This document shows positions 35,346-44,664 of a stretch of 64,000 nt of DNA, piece after piece (the first letter of the stretch is position 1; each line of letters opens with the position of its first letter). The DNA is from Flavobacterium wongokense. Its GTDB lineage: Bacteria; Bacteroidota; Bacteroidia; Flavobacteriales; Flavobacteriaceae. The DNA lies in contig NZ_JAKIHP010000001.1 in NCBI RefSeq assembly GCF_021608265.1, forward strand, positions 1,178,001 through 1,242,000. Reading direction: 5' to 3'. The position numbers were made by a program, and so were the translations under genes. The notes beneath the pieces are model-generated. The model worked only from the letters and a program-made list of their open reading frames with translations. It did not search any database and had not been told where the DNA came from.

Positions 35346-36764
35346 TTAGTTTCCTTCGGAGAATTCAATTCCCCTGGTGGTAATATTAAAATTCTGTTCA
35401 CTATTTGCGTGGCCCATACCACGCGATTTTACAATGTATAGTTTTCGATCCCTTGTACCTTGTTTTTGATCATTGGTCAGCCTAATCCAGGTATCGGCCA
35501 ACGATGAAACTGCATCTACCGTAGCATCGGTGAATTGCGAATCACCGTTGTGTGTAAGTGAGGTAAAAGTCGAATTGATTTCCCTCATTTTCAAGGTATC
35601 CATCAAACGAACCAGCATGGCACGCACCTCAAAAGCATTACCTATCGTTACCAGGCTACTAATAGGATCGACTATAACCGTTTTTGGCTTAATCTCTGCC
35701 AACAGCTTATTCATCACCAGCAGGTGCATTTCGAGGCCTTGTAACGAAGGCCTTGAAGCATGTATATGGAGTAGTTTTGATTTAATTAAAGGGCGCAGGT
35801 CGATTCCGATAGATTCCATATTACGTACCAGTTGTTCCGGTGATTCCTCAAACGAAAAATATAAAGTCTTCTCTTTACGGGCGCAGCTGCCCTTTGCAAA
35901 GTAAGAGGCAATTATTGTTTTAGCAGTTCCTGCCGTTCCCGTAATTAAGGTGCTGCCTCCACGGTAAATCCCTTTGCCCGAAAATAGATTGTCGAGTGCC
36001 GGAAGCCCTGTAGAAATGAATTCGGTAGGCGATTTATAATCGAGTTGGAGCGAGGTAATTGGGATGACTGAAATTCCTTCCTCATCAATAAGGAATGGGT
36101 ATTCGTTGGTGCCATGCGTGCTTCCACGGTATTTTACAATGCGCAGCCTACGCGTGGCTATCTGGTCAATTACACGGAAGTCAAGCAGTATCACGCAATC
36201 GGAAACGTACTCCTCCAATCCCTGCCTTGTTAAGGTGCTTTCGCCGCGTTCTCCTGTTATTACGGCTGTTACGCCTTTTTCCTTCAGCCATCCAAACAAT
36301 CTTCGGATTTCGGAACGCACCATTGCAAGGTTGTCAATGCCCGAGAAAATCGATTCGATGGTATCGAGCACCACGCGCTTCGCGCCAATGGAATCTATCG
36401 CATGGTTGAGTCGGATGAACAAACCTTCAAGGTCGTATTCACCGGTTTCCTCGATTTCGGAACGCTCAATACGTACAAAATCGACGCGGAGCTTGTTTTC
36501 CTTTTTTAGTTTTTCAAGGTCAAAGCCAAGAGAAGCCACATTTTGGCTAAGGTCTGCCGCAGTTTCCTCAAAGCTCATGAATACTCCGGGTTCGTCGTAT
36601 TCGGTAATCCCTTTTACCAGGAATTGCGCTGCCATCAGTGTTTTACCACAGCCGGCGCTACCACAAACCAATACAGGGCGTCCTTTTGGAAACCCTCCTT
36701 GGGTAATTTCATCGAGGCCATTGATGCCCGTAGGCGTTTTAGGGAAGGATGTCAATTTCTTCAT
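35346..36764 (-). CDS. kaiC: KaiC-family two-domain RecA-like ATPase/kinase
   Basis: 472 residues with the CI-CII duplication. CI has Walker A GSAGCGKT (35-42) and the Glu pair FEE at 66-67; CII has GTAGTAKT (276-283, Ala in place of the usual Gly before Lys) and FEE at 306-307. The CII site that carries phosphates in cyanobacterial KaiC is present as T415, S420 and S421 in [13 protein letters not shown]. The protein is shorter than cyanobacterial KaiC (about 520) because the C-terminal tail that binds KaiA is largely missing; no kaiA is seen. It leads a kaiC-kaiB-kaiB-kinase operon. Confidence 0.93.
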   Translation of the reverse strand: MKKLTSFPKTPTGINGLDEITQGGFPKGRPVLVCGSAGCGKTLMAAQFLVKGITEYDEPGVFMSFEETAADLSQNVASLGFDLEKLKKENKLRVDFVRIERSEIEETGEYDLEGLFIRLNHAIDSIGAKRVVLDTIESIFSGIDNLAMVRSEIRRLFGWLKEKGVTAVITGERGESTLTRQGLEEYVSDCVILLDFRVIDQIATRRLRIVKYRGSTHGTNEYPFLIDEEGISVIPITSLQLDYKSPTEFISTGLPALDNLFSGKGIYRGGSTLITGTAGTAKTIIASYFAKGSCARKEKTLYFSFEESPEQLVRNMESIGIDLRPLIKSKLLHIHASRPSLQGLEMHLLVMNKLLAEIKPKTVIVDPISSLVTIGNAFEVRAMLVRLMDTLKMREINSTFTSLTHNGDSQFTDATVDAVSSLADTWIRLTNDQKQGTRDRKLYIVKSRGMGHANSEQNFNITTRGIEFSEGN

Positions 36765-36879
36765 AATTCGATTGGTTAGATCTTAATGGAAAAGTGAAGT
36801 TAGGTATTAATGCCCGAATAAAAAAGGGTACCAATAAATCTTATAAATATTTACAAATATTTTGAAACTCTGGCACTTA

Positions 36880-38001
36880 TCATTTTCGGACTATTTTTTC
36901 AATAGGTGAGGTTCTCTTTCGTTTGCGCCAACTGAAGGATTTGGGTAGGTCATCACCCAGGAAATAGCCCCATGCCTGGAGCGAATCAACACGGTCAAAA
37001 ATGACCTTTGCCATTGCCATCATAGGTATAGCCAGGAACATCCCGGCAACGCCGGCAATCGTCCCGGCAACGATGATTCCAACGATGGTGGCAAGCGAAT
37101 TGATTTCCACCTTGGAGCTTACGACCATTGGCACCAGGAAGTTGTTGTCAATGAACTGGACTACCAAATTCACCACAATAATCCCAATGATGATGGAAAG
37201 GTCGCTCGAACCCGTCAACGATGCAATGATGCTCAATACACAGGCCGTCATGATTCCAACATACGGGATGAGGTTCAGCAGTCCTGTGATGACTCCCAAC
37301 AGTATGGCGTATTTAACTCCGATAATCCAGAAACCTATAGTAGTCAGCGAGGATACTATGAGCAGTTCGAGCATCAGCCCGAGGATATAACTCTGCACCG
37401 AAACCTTAATGGTGGCGATGACATCCTTAAGCCGCTCGTGGTGTTTTTCAGCAAACAATTTGGATAAAAAGGAAGCAAAATGCGTTCGGTATAATAGTAT
37501 CAGGAACATATAAATAGGTACAATCAGCATGCTCAGCAATGCATTGGTAAATGACATCAGCGTAGCGCCGACCAGTTTCTTGCCACCGCCTAAAGGACCA
37601 TTGGTAGTTTCCTTGACAAATTTGTCCTGCTCTGCCTTGCTGACATTAAAAGTTTCGGTTATATAGGTTTGTAAGTGCTGGTAATGCAGCGATACATTTT
37701 CCTTTATCTTTTCCCAATCATCCGCCATGTGGGCAATTTGGGTCGAAATGAAATAAAAAACCCCGCCAATCAGCAATGAAAAAAGCAATACAGAAACAAG
37801 GCATGCCAAGGCATTTGGGAATCGTAATCTTTCCTGCAGGAATGAAGCCACCGGGCGAAGCAGTATCGCAAACAGCATCGCAATCAGCAACGGGCAGATG
37901 ATGTCCTGCCCAACGTTGAGCAGGTAGCCTAAGGCAAGGATGATGATCAGGGCGTAGGCAAACTTAGCCTCAAAGGCAAGGCGAGGTAGTGCTGTTGGCA
38001 T
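36880..38001 (-). CDS. AI-2E/PerM-family membrane transporter
   Basis: 373 residues with about eight membrane helices and a large loop between helices 3 and 4 (about 90-140). Family segments include LLIAMLFAILLRPVASFL, GLLNLIPYVGIMTACVLS and NLVVQFIDNNFLVPMVVSSKVEINSLATIVGIIVAGTIAGVAGMFLAIP (given here only as its ends NLVVQFIDN and GMFLAIP). Members have been linked to autoinducer-2 export or Na+/H+ exchange; substrate is unknown. It is upstream of, and co-directional with, kaiC but 115 bases away. Confidence 0.85.
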   Translation of the reverse strand: MPTALPRLAFEAKFAYALIIILALGYLLNVGQDIICPLLIAMLFAILLRPVASFLQERLRFPNALACLVSVLLFSLLIGGVFYFISTQIAHMADDWEKIKENVSLHYQHLQTYITETFNVSKAEQDKFVKETTNGPLGGGKKLVGATLMSFTNALLSMLIVPIYMFLILLYRTHFASFLSKLFAEKHHERLKDVIATIKVSVQSYILGLMLELLIVSSLTTIGFWIIGVKYAILLGVITGLLNLIPYVGIMTACVLSIIASLTGSSDLSIIIGIIVVNLVVQFIDNNFLVPMVVSSKVEINSLATIVGIIVAGTIAGVAGMFLAIPMMAMAKVIFDRVDSLQAWGYFLGDDLPKSFSWRKRKRTSPIEKIVRK

Positions 38002-38199
38002 GATAGCGTTTGTTTTAGATTTTAGGGGTTAAAACTAAAGAAACACAATTTACAATGCCTTACACAATTTAAAGGGAGTGTTACAAGATTTGGTGACAGA
38101 TAATAAATTTTATAACAAATTCCGAAAACCCTATAACACACCATGCTAGTCTTTTATGAAACTTTGTAGTAGTTAATTATTAATCTAAAAACACTAGCC

Positions 38200-38547
38200 A
38201 TGACGGACATTATTAAAACCATCGAAAACTTCCTGGGCTTCGGGGATACTGAAGAAAAGGAAACACCAAAAGAACCAAAACCAGCTGTAAAAAAAGCGCC
38301 GGCGAAAGCTAAGGCTGCTCCTAAAAAAACAGCTACGGCTTCGAAAACAGCCAAAACAACAACTGCAAAGGCAGCCACCGTAAAATCAGCGACAGCGCCG
38401 AAAGCTGCCACAACTGCTAAAAAAGCAACGCCCAAAACTGCAGCCAAAAAAGCAACAGCAACTAAAACAGCAACCGCTACTGCTAAGCCAAAAACTGCTG
38501 TTAAAGCAAAAAGTACAGCTACCGCAAAAGCAACTGCAAAAAAATAA
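38200..38547 (+). CDS. Ala/Lys/Thr-rich histone H1-like protein
   Basis: 115 residues: an acidic 30-residue head (MTDIIKTIENFLGFGDTEEKE) then a long tail of alternating A, K, T and P, such as KKAPAKAKAAPKK, with a strong positive charge. The tail resembles the C-terminal tail of histone H1 or AlgP and probably binds DNA nonspecifically; the head is unusual. It is followed by a strong terminator. Length of the low-complexity tail may vary between strains. Confidence 0.8.
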   Translation: MTDIIKTIENFLGFGDTEEKETPKEPKPAVKKAPAKAKAAPKKTATASKTAKTTTAKAATVKSATAPKAATTAKKATPKTAAKKATATKTATATAKPKTAVKAKSTATAKATAKK

Positions 38548-38570
38548 TGGTTACATCCATTTCGGGAAGG

Positions 38571-38597
38571 CCCCGCACTTCGGTGTGGGGTTTTTTT
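38571..38597 (+). terminator. Intrinsic terminator after the histone-like gene
   Basis: CCCCGCAC and GTGTGGGG form an 8-bp stem over a TTCG tetraloop, followed by seven T. Confidence 0.9.
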
Positions 38598-38613
38598 ATT
38601 CGGGCTGTTGGAT

Positions 38614-39915
38614 TTATTCTGTTGTTTTGAATTCTATCAGATAAGGTTTGAGCCTTACTCCGTTTTCCTTTCGGAAATTGTTGGAAATCAATATTTGATA
38701 ATGCTGATTGGGCTGTAAGTCGGCCTCAAAAGTCCAGGACTTACCATCCTCGCTAAAATACCTAAAGGGTTTGATTTTAGGGCAGTAATCCTGCCCAAGA
38801 GGTCCAAAATCCAAGCCTGTATTGTGTTTGAGTAAAGGTTCCGAAAAATGGACGGTGATTTTTGTCAGCCCCGGTTTAACATTCTGGTTCCCATTTTCAA
38901 ATGGCGCCAACATTGTTACCGCGGGTCTTTGACGCTCGTAATCACTATAAAGTTCTTCCAGTGATTTTGGGAATAGGTTGGTCAAATCTACAATGCGTTC
39001 CACCTGTTTCTCATCGGTATAATCCAATTCAATAAGTTCCTTGATTGCTTTCGTTTTGTCTTTGGAAAGATTGTAATAACGTTCACAAATTTCATAACCA
39101 ATATAATAACCCAAATCCCTTACTTTGAATTTGTTGGTATTTTCTCCCCATATCCAATTGTTGTTGTTGCTCATGAGGAACAGGTCGGAAACAAATTGGT
39201 CCACTACAATTTGCCGATTGGCTTTTCCAAACTCAATGGCAGGAGCATTCGATTTTTCTCCGCTTGCCTTACACGAAACAAATTCGGCAACCCCTTCATA
39301 CAGGCACATCGAAAGCAGGTTTTGAACCAATTCCTTTTGTTGGGTATGGATGTATTCATGGGTACACAAAAGGGGAAGTTCCTTTATTGGATTCTGGGTT
39401 TTGTAGAAAGGCTGCCTCCAGGCTGGCAGCTCGTCAATTATAGTAGTTTTGTCTGCCAATGACAATTCACTCCCAATCAAAACCTTTTTTTCCTGAGCCG
39501 TTCCGCCGGCCCGGAAAGCACCTACAGAAAAATAAATGGGCACCGGCTTTAAGTCGGGATAAGCTTTTTGAAGCTTTTGGATATTGGCAGCTATTTCTGG
39601 GTAAAGGTTTTTTACCTGCAGCATGTTCGGCCGAATCGAATTCCAAAATTTTGGATGTTGGGTTATCCGATCCATAAATTCGATTTCGGAATAATGGCGG
39701 ACTTCAATCATTCCTTTCAATCCGGGTGTTGCTTTGTCAAGGTAAAGGTCTCTTAAAAAGGCATACTGACTTACGCTATCTTTTGCCGCAATGATTTTGT
39801 CGTACGCGTTCCAAAAATTGTCGATGTCCGTGGATACAAAAACCTGTTTGCTTCCCTGCGCAAATGAAAGGGACGTCAAACTTAAAAGAAGTGCAAAACA
39901 AATTACTTTTTTCAT
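38614..39915 (-). CDS. Secreted zincin-like protein with C-terminal Ig-like domain
   Basis: 433 residues. The chain starts with a signal peptide (cleavage near Ala-Gln at 20), then a helical region, and a zinc motif HEYIH (H186, E187, H190) with a nearby YEGVAEFVS glutamate that could be the third ligand, as in DUF2268-type peptidases. The last 100 residues (KPGLTKITVHFSEPL onward) look like a bacterial Big_5 Ig-like domain. It is probably periplasmic or surface exposed; peptidase activity is inferred from the motif only. Confidence 0.7.
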   Translation of the reverse strand: MKKVICFALLLSLTSLSFAQGSKQVFVSTDIDNFWNAYDKIIAAKDSVSQYAFLRDLYLDKATPGLKGMIEVRHYSEIEFMDRITQHPKFWNSIRPNMLQVKNLYPEIAANIQKLQKAYPDLKPVPIYFSVGAFRAGGTAQEKKVLIGSELSLADKTTIIDELPAWRQPFYKTQNPIKELPLLCTHEYIHTQQKELVQNLLSMCLYEGVAEFVSCKASGEKSNAPAIEFGKANRQIVVDQFVSDLFLMSNNNNWIWGENTNKFKVRDLGYYIGYEICERYYNLSKDKTKAIKELIELDYTDEKQVERIVDLTNLFPKSLEELYSDYERQRPAVTMLAPFENGNQNVKPGLTKITVHFSEPLLKHNTGLDFGPLGQDYCPKIKPFRYFSEDGKSWTFEADLQPNQHYQILISNNFRKENGVRLKPYLIEFKTTE

Positions 39916-39986
39916 ATCATGAGTGCTGTAAAGCCAAGTTAAATAAAAATGGAATAGGAATTAAAAAGCCTGTATATTTTTTAAAA

Positions 39987-40009
39987 CCCGATACGAAAGT
40001 ATCGGGCTT
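39987..40009 (-). terminator. GAAA-loop hairpin terminator after the amidohydrolase gene
   Basis: CCCGATAC and GTATCGGG form an 8-bp stem with a GAAA tetraloop, 45 bases after the amidohydrolase stop. The minus strand continues with TTTTAA, a weak T run. Confidence 0.6.
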
Positions 40010-40053
40010 TTCAATGCACATAAATTCATTGTGGGAAATCAGGTGCGTGGTAT

Positions 40054-41538
40054 TTAAAAGTTTCGACGGAGGTATTTTTCTGCGTTGCCATAGAAAAATG
40101 CGTCTTTGTAAGGTGCCAGTTCGGGTTGGTCAAATAGTTCAATATATCTTTTGAGGTACACCCTGTTTTTCCCTTCCTGGAAGAGCATGTGCCAGTCGCT
40201 TCCGTACATGATCCGTTCTGCGAATTTCGGACTCACCTCAAAAAGCTTTTTGAGCCTTTTGGTAAATAGTTTTTTTGCATCATCGTCCATATTCCCATAA
40301 TCATCAATAATCTCGTCAAGATAGGAGGCATCGCAATACACATTGTCGTATTTCACACAAAGCTTGTACACCATGGCAGCATAAGAATTATTCCAGTTTG
40401 CCATCTGGGCTGCCTTTTCATTTTTTATGTTGGCTGCCAAAATTAAATCGGGGTCGGTGATATCGGTACTTGGGTCATTCTTGGCAAACCAGCCATGGCC
40501 ACCACCGGCATGTCCAAGGCATAGAATCAGGTTGGGATATTTCGCTAAAGCCTCTTCCCAGAAAACAGGATTGGAATTATATCCTGACAACGGCCATGCC
40601 TCAAAACCCTGATTGTTGCAATGGGTAAATACCGGAATGTTATGGGTTTGGCAATGCGCAAAAAGGGCTTTTATCCGATCTGCATAAGGACCGCCGGATG
40701 CCTTATAGCCTAGAGGTGGATAAAATTTCACCCCTTTGAATCCGTTTGCCCTGGCATTTTCGATAATCTCAAGCCAGTTTTTCCGTGCCGGATTAAAGGC
40801 AACAAAACCAATCAGTTTGGGGAAGTCATCGTTCAGCTTTTTCATATTCTGCACCTGCTGGGTTGCAAAATTAAAGCGCGAACGGTACAATAAATCTTCG
40901 TCTTCGGTATCAGGGTCTTCGTTTAGGAAACGATCCACATCCATCATCAGGTGGAGGTAGGCAACCACGCCCGGTTCGTCTTTTTGTTCAATGTATTTAT
41001 AGATGTCTTTTTCGCTGTTGGTCATAAAGAGGAACCATTTTCCATAATTGACAGCAGCGTTTATAATGCGTATCACCTTGTTAATCATACGTTGCAGCAA
41101 ACCAGCCCGATGCCGTTTTAACGCCTCATCGTCTTCATAATCAACTATCATAAAAAAGTCTCCGCTCCTGAGCTCCTGTTTTTCATACTCGTCGATTGCC
41201 ACACTCAGATCGCCCGACTTTAAATCGCCCACCACGGCAAACTGGGTAATGGCGTTGGCAATTTCATCATCAGACAGGTCTGCAATTTCATCCATGCCGT
41301 AGTCAATAGGTTCCCAGTCGTCAATGTATACCGTCACGGAAGTGTTGTCTTCATCATCCTTATACTTCAGGATGCCCTGTATTCCGGCTAATGGGTACGA
41401 CTCCTTGGTATGCCTCAACAGTAATGATTCGACTCCTTTGGCAATGAAATGCGGAATCTTATGTCGTTTCAAAATCCCCGCAACGGGCAGGTATTTCAGG
41501 TTGAACATGTGGCTGTGGATGTCGACGATTTTCTGCAT
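40054..41538 (-). CDS. Amidohydrolase_2-family metal-dependent hydrolase
   Basis: 494 residues. A TIM-barrel metallohydrolase: metal-binding HxH-type DIHSHMFN (residues 6-13), GVKFYPPLGYKASGG, PVFTHCNNQGF, LCLGHAGGGHG and the late Asp of MYGSDWHML. The N-terminal insertion (about 15-220, with acidic and helical stretches such as DEIADLSDDEIANAITQF) is longer than in typical members. Substrate not determined; the family includes decarboxylases and lactonases. Confidence 0.8.
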   Translation of the reverse strand: MQKIVDIHSHMFNLKYLPVAGILKRHKIPHFIAKGVESLLLRHTKESYPLAGIQGILKYKDDEDNTSVTVYIDDWEPIDYGMDEIADLSDDEIANAITQFAVVGDLKSGDLSVAIDEYEKQELRSGDFFMIVDYEDDEALKRHRAGLLQRMINKVIRIINAAVNYGKWFLFMTNSEKDIYKYIEQKDEPGVVAYLHLMMDVDRFLNEDPDTEDEDLLYRSRFNFATQQVQNMKKLNDDFPKLIGFVAFNPARKNWLEIIENARANGFKGVKFYPPLGYKASGGPYADRIKALFAHCQTHNIPVFTHCNNQGFEAWPLSGYNSNPVFWEEALAKYPNLILCLGHAGGGHGWFAKNDPSTDITDPDLILAANIKNEKAAQMANWNNSYAAMVYKLCVKYDNVYCDASYLDEIIDDYGNMDDDAKKLFTKRLKKLFEVSPKFAERIMYGSDWHMLFQEGKNRVYLKRYIELFDQPELAPYKDAFFYGNAEKYLRRNF

Positions 41539-41743
41539 GATTTCCAGATTTTAAGTGAGGGTTAAAACACAGGGGCAGTTGTATTTAGCCTTATAAAAAT
41601 AATAAAAAAATCTTACAAAAGGAACTATGGCTGATTTTAAAATTGCTTAAGCCTAATTTAGTTTTGCTTGAACTCCGATAGTGCGGATTTATAATCCATG
41701 CCCACGAATGCAAATTAAAACCACGGAATAGAATTCCCCACTA

Positions 41744-41771
41744 TTGTACTCACGATTTATAGCTATATTTG
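41744..41771 (+). promoter_or_regulatory. Promoter of the TPR-LuxR regulator gene
   Basis: TTG at 41744-41746 and TATATTTG at 41764-41771 are separated by 17 bases. The ATG at 41795 lies 24 bases downstream, so a start codon at 41744 is excluded. Confidence 0.62.
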
Positions 41772-41794
41772 AACCTCTAATCATAGCGTCAAAA

Positions 41795-43456
41795 ATGTTT
41801 GCCAACTATCATTTACGAAAGGTTCTGCTTATTATTATTCTGTTGTTTGGGCTTAATGCTACTGCGCAGCCCGTTAAAAAGGAAGACTGTGACAACCTAA
41901 TCAAATCGGGGGTTGAGGCGCTTAACAAAAACCAGCATACCCATTCCTTAGAGCTATTGATGAAGGCACGTAACCTTGCCAAAAACAACGACTGGGATAC
42001 TCAGGAGTTTTTGGCACTTAATAATATTGGCGCCAATTATTACAAGCTTTTGGAATATGGCGAAGCACTCAATTATTACCTCGAGGCCTACACCCTTGCC
42101 ATCAAAAAACTCACACCCAAGGATGAAATGACAGTGTTGAACAATATCGCCATCCTGTATTGCGAGGAAAAGAAATACAGCCAGGCAAGCGATTATTTTA
42201 AACGCGCTTATGCCATTGCCAAGGAGAATAACGAACCGGTAAAAGTGGGTTTGTATGCCATGAATTTAGGCAACCTTGCAGCCGATATGGGTAATCCCCA
42301 ACTGGCGCAAAGCTATTTTAAGGAAGCATTGCAGATCCTGCCCAAGGACTCCGACTTTATGCCTCTTGTCAAAATCGGGCTTGCCAATGGGAGTTTGCAG
42401 CAGGGGAAAACAAAAGAGGCGCGGGAAGCGGCACTCAATTTACTGACGACCACCAAAGACCTGGATTTTTACCATATCGACATCGACCTGCTGACCATTA
42501 TTGCCAAGTCCTATCTTGCCGAAAATGAACTGCAGAAGGCAACTACTTATGTCAATACCATCCTGGCGAAGAAACCCAATCTGGAAGTCAGGATTGAATT
42601 GTTCCAACTGCTTACCGAAATCAACAGCAAGGGGAAGCATTATGATTTGGCACTCCAATACAAGGACTCATTGTTTGATGCTACACTTAAGCTCAACGAA
42701 ATCAAGAACAGCAAACTGTATGAAAACAGCAAGATCAAATTTGAGCTTCAGAATTACAAAAACCAGTCGATGCTCAATGAGGCGAAACTCCTCAACGAAC
42801 GAAAGGCATTTTATGCCATACTGCTGTTTATCGTGTTGGGGGTTTTACTCGCCACCTGGACACTGTGGAACCTTTCGCAAAAGCACAAACAAAAGAAACT
42901 GATAGCCGAACGCAACGAGCAGATCCTGGCATTGGAACTGGAAAAAGAGAAAAATGAATCCTTGCTGCTTGAAAAGCAGTTCAATGAAAACAAGGCCATT
43001 TCGTTGTTGGAACAGGAGAAGTTAAAGAATGAAGTCGAGTTAAAAAACAGGAAGTTATCGGCGAAGGCTTTGTACCTTTCAGGAAAGAACCAGATGATTG
43101 AAGAAATATTGTCGGAGCTGTCTACGCTGCAGCAGGTTTCGAAAGACAGCAAACTCGACGCCCACATACAGTCGCTCAAGGACCAACTGAAGAAAGACAA
43201 CGAATGGGATAATTTCATTACCCATTTTGAGGAAATGAATCAGGGTTTCCTTGATGCCCTGAAATCAAAACACACGACCTTAACCATAAATGACATTCGA
43301 TATATCTCCTATATCTACATGAATTTAAGCACCAAGGAAATTGCGTCGATGCTCAACATCACGCAGGAGTCGTGCCGAAAAAGAAAGGAAAGGGTACTTT
43401 CCAAAATGGGATTGCCTAAGGATGTAAACCTTTACGACTACTTAACCTCGCTGTAA
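41795..43456 (+). CDS. TPR-containing membrane regulator with C-terminal LuxR-type HTH
   Basis: 553 residues from the ATG at 41795. A signal sequence (1-25) is followed by TPR-like repeats (about 30-300), one membrane helix (338-360), a long coiled coil and a C-terminal helix-turn-helix (about 489-553: LSTKEIASMLNITQESCRKRKERVLSKMG). This architecture, an envelope sensor joined to a cytoplasmic DNA-binding domain, is typical of a Bacteroidota regulator class; signal and targets are unknown. It ends 97 bases before a secreted T9SS protein gene preceded by three TTGTCAC repeats, a possible target. Confidence 0.82.
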   Translation: MFANYHLRKVLLIIILLFGLNATAQPVKKEDCDNLIKSGVEALNKNQHTHSLELLMKARNLAKNNDWDTQEFLALNNIGANYYKLLEYGEALNYYLEAYTLAIKKLTPKDEMTVLNNIAILYCEEKKYSQASDYFKRAYAIAKENNEPVKVGLYAMNLGNLAADMGNPQLAQSYFKEALQILPKDSDFMPLVKIGLANGSLQQGKTKEAREAALNLLTTTKDLDFYHIDIDLLTIIAKSYLAENELQKATTYVNTILAKKPNLEVRIELFQLLTEINSKGKHYDLALQYKDSLFDATLKLNEIKNSKLYENSKIKFELQNYKNQSMLNEAKLLNERKAFYAILLFIVLGVLLATWTLWNLSQKHKQKKLIAERNEQILALELEKEKNESLLLEKQFNENKAISLLEQEKLKNEVELKNRKLSAKALYLSGKNQMIEEILSELSTLQQVSKDSKLDAHIQSLKDQLKKDNEWDNFITHFEEMNQGFLDALKSKHTTLTINDIRYISYIYMNLSTKEIASMLNITQESCRKRKERVLSKMGLPKDVNLYDYLTSL

Positions 43457-43466
43457 TAGTCCTGCT

Positions 43467-43495
43467 TTGTCACAGCAGTTGTCACGTTTTGTCAC
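43467..43495 (+). promoter_or_regulatory. Three TTGTCAC direct repeats
   Basis: TTGTCAC occurs at 43467-43473, 43479-43485 and 43489-43495, spaced 12 and 10 bases apart (centre to centre), upstream of the T9SS protein gene and right after the TPR-LuxR gene. Close to one helical turn apart, they could be binding sites for a regulator. Confidence 0.4.
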
Positions 43496-43528
43496 GCTTC
43501 AAAATCGGCTTCAAAAGGGATTATGGTT

Positions 43529-43536
43529 TAATTTTG
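43529..43536 (+). promoter_or_regulatory. Putative -7 element of the T9SS cargo gene
   Basis: TAATTTTG fits TAnnTTTG, 16 bases before the ATG. No -33 element at the usual distance is visible, which would suit activator-dependent transcription. Confidence 0.5.
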
Positions 43537-43552
43537 ATAAAAAATCTAAACT

Positions 43553-44506
43553 ATGACGACAAAAAACTACTCAATCAAATTAATTGCGGTGATGGCATTC
43601 CTTATCACTGCCTTCACTTCAAATGCCCAATGCAGTTTTGACCCAACCATTACCGGAAACAGATTGGTGTGCCACGACACCGATGTGGTAACATTGAGCA
43701 CACAAACCTATGATTCCTATCAATGGTACCGCAGGGAATGGTATTGGGATACACCGAATAACCCTAATCCATGGGTTGCTGTTTCGGGAGCTACCAATCA
43801 AACCTTTACTACCAACGGCGCATCAGATTTCTTATTTGAATTTAAGGTTGCCGTTACTTTATCAGGCTGTACAGAAGATAGCCCGTTGGAATTAATCGAT
43901 GGCTTTGCTTATGGGCTTCCCTATATGATTTCTACATTTGAAGACGGAACGTATGAGCAAATCGACTTTGCCGAATTTAATATATGCGAAGGAGCCACCG
44001 TTCGATTGGAAAATGGTTTTACTGTTTATGGAGAACACACCTGGTTTAAATGTGTGCCTTCTACTATTCCGGCAGAGCCAACAGATCCGTGTATCATAAA
44101 TGGAGCTCACGGACTCACTTACAATGCAACTTCAGACGGTACCTATGGTTTTTATGCCTGTACGACCTATTGCCCTGATCTTTGTGAGTTTTTGGGCGAC
44201 TTCAACTTTATCAAACTGAACTTTGGAAACTTCTCTTTTTGCGCTTTAGGAACTGAGGATCCGCAGAACCAACTTAATGTAAGTGTGTATCCAAATCCAA
44301 CCGCACAATTCCTTAATATCGGAAGGCTTCCGGGTACGAATAAAGGCGATTTCACCATTGCCGACATGAATGGGAAAACCGTAAAACAACTCCACAACTT
44401 TAGCACCGAAACTCCAATCGACGTAAGTGATTTGGCTTCAGGTACCTATTTATTGGTATTAAAATCCGAAGGGAAAACGTTCAGGAATAAGTTCATCAAG
44501 AAATAA
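43553..44506 (+). CDS. Secreted protein with T9SS type A sorting domain
   Basis: 317 residues: an N-terminal signal peptide, an Ig-like/adhesin-type body with several cysteines (VCHDTD and related strands), and a C-terminal sorting domain of about 75 residues starting SVYPNPTAQFLNI, with the DLASGTYLLVLKSEGKTFRNKFIKK ending. That domain directs secretion across the outer membrane by the type IX system. Function of the body is unknown. Confidence 0.85.
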   Translation: MTTKNYSIKLIAVMAFLITAFTSNAQCSFDPTITGNRLVCHDTDVVTLSTQTYDSYQWYRREWYWDTPNNPNPWVAVSGATNQTFTTNGASDFLFEFKVAVTLSGCTEDSPLELIDGFAYGLPYMISTFEDGTYEQIDFAEFNICEGATVRLENGFTVYGEHTWFKCVPSTIPAEPTDPCIINGAHGLTYNATSDGTYGFYACTTYCPDLCEFLGDFNFIKLNFGNFSFCALGTEDPQNQLNVSVYPNPTAQFLNIGRLPGTNKGDFTIADMNGKTVKQLHNFSTETPIDVSDLASGTYLLVLKSEGKTFRNKFIKK

Positions 44507-44525
44507 AAACAGCACAACTACTCAA

Positions 44526-44555
44526 AGCCCAATACGAAAGTGTTGGGCTTTTTTC
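44526..44555 (+). terminator. Intrinsic terminator after the T9SS gene
   Basis: AGCCCAATAC and GTGTTGGGCT form a 10-bp stem (one G-T) with a GAAA loop followed by a T run. Confidence 0.88.
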
Positions 44556-44664
44556 ATAAAATTTTATAACACCCAACCCAAAATAATGTAACAATCCATT
44601 TCTGAAATCGCAATAATTTGGCTTTTGAAAAACAAACACACCATCAAACCAAAAAAATAATATC

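Noticed and set aside
36064..36786. 240-residue frame opposite kaiC
   Set aside because: Antisense to a complete KaiC with all motifs; serine-rich low-complexity product without a family.
41744..41794. Alternative TTG start of the TPR-LuxR protein
   Set aside because: The TTG is the -33 element of a clear promoter; the ATG at 41795 starts a normal signal peptide.
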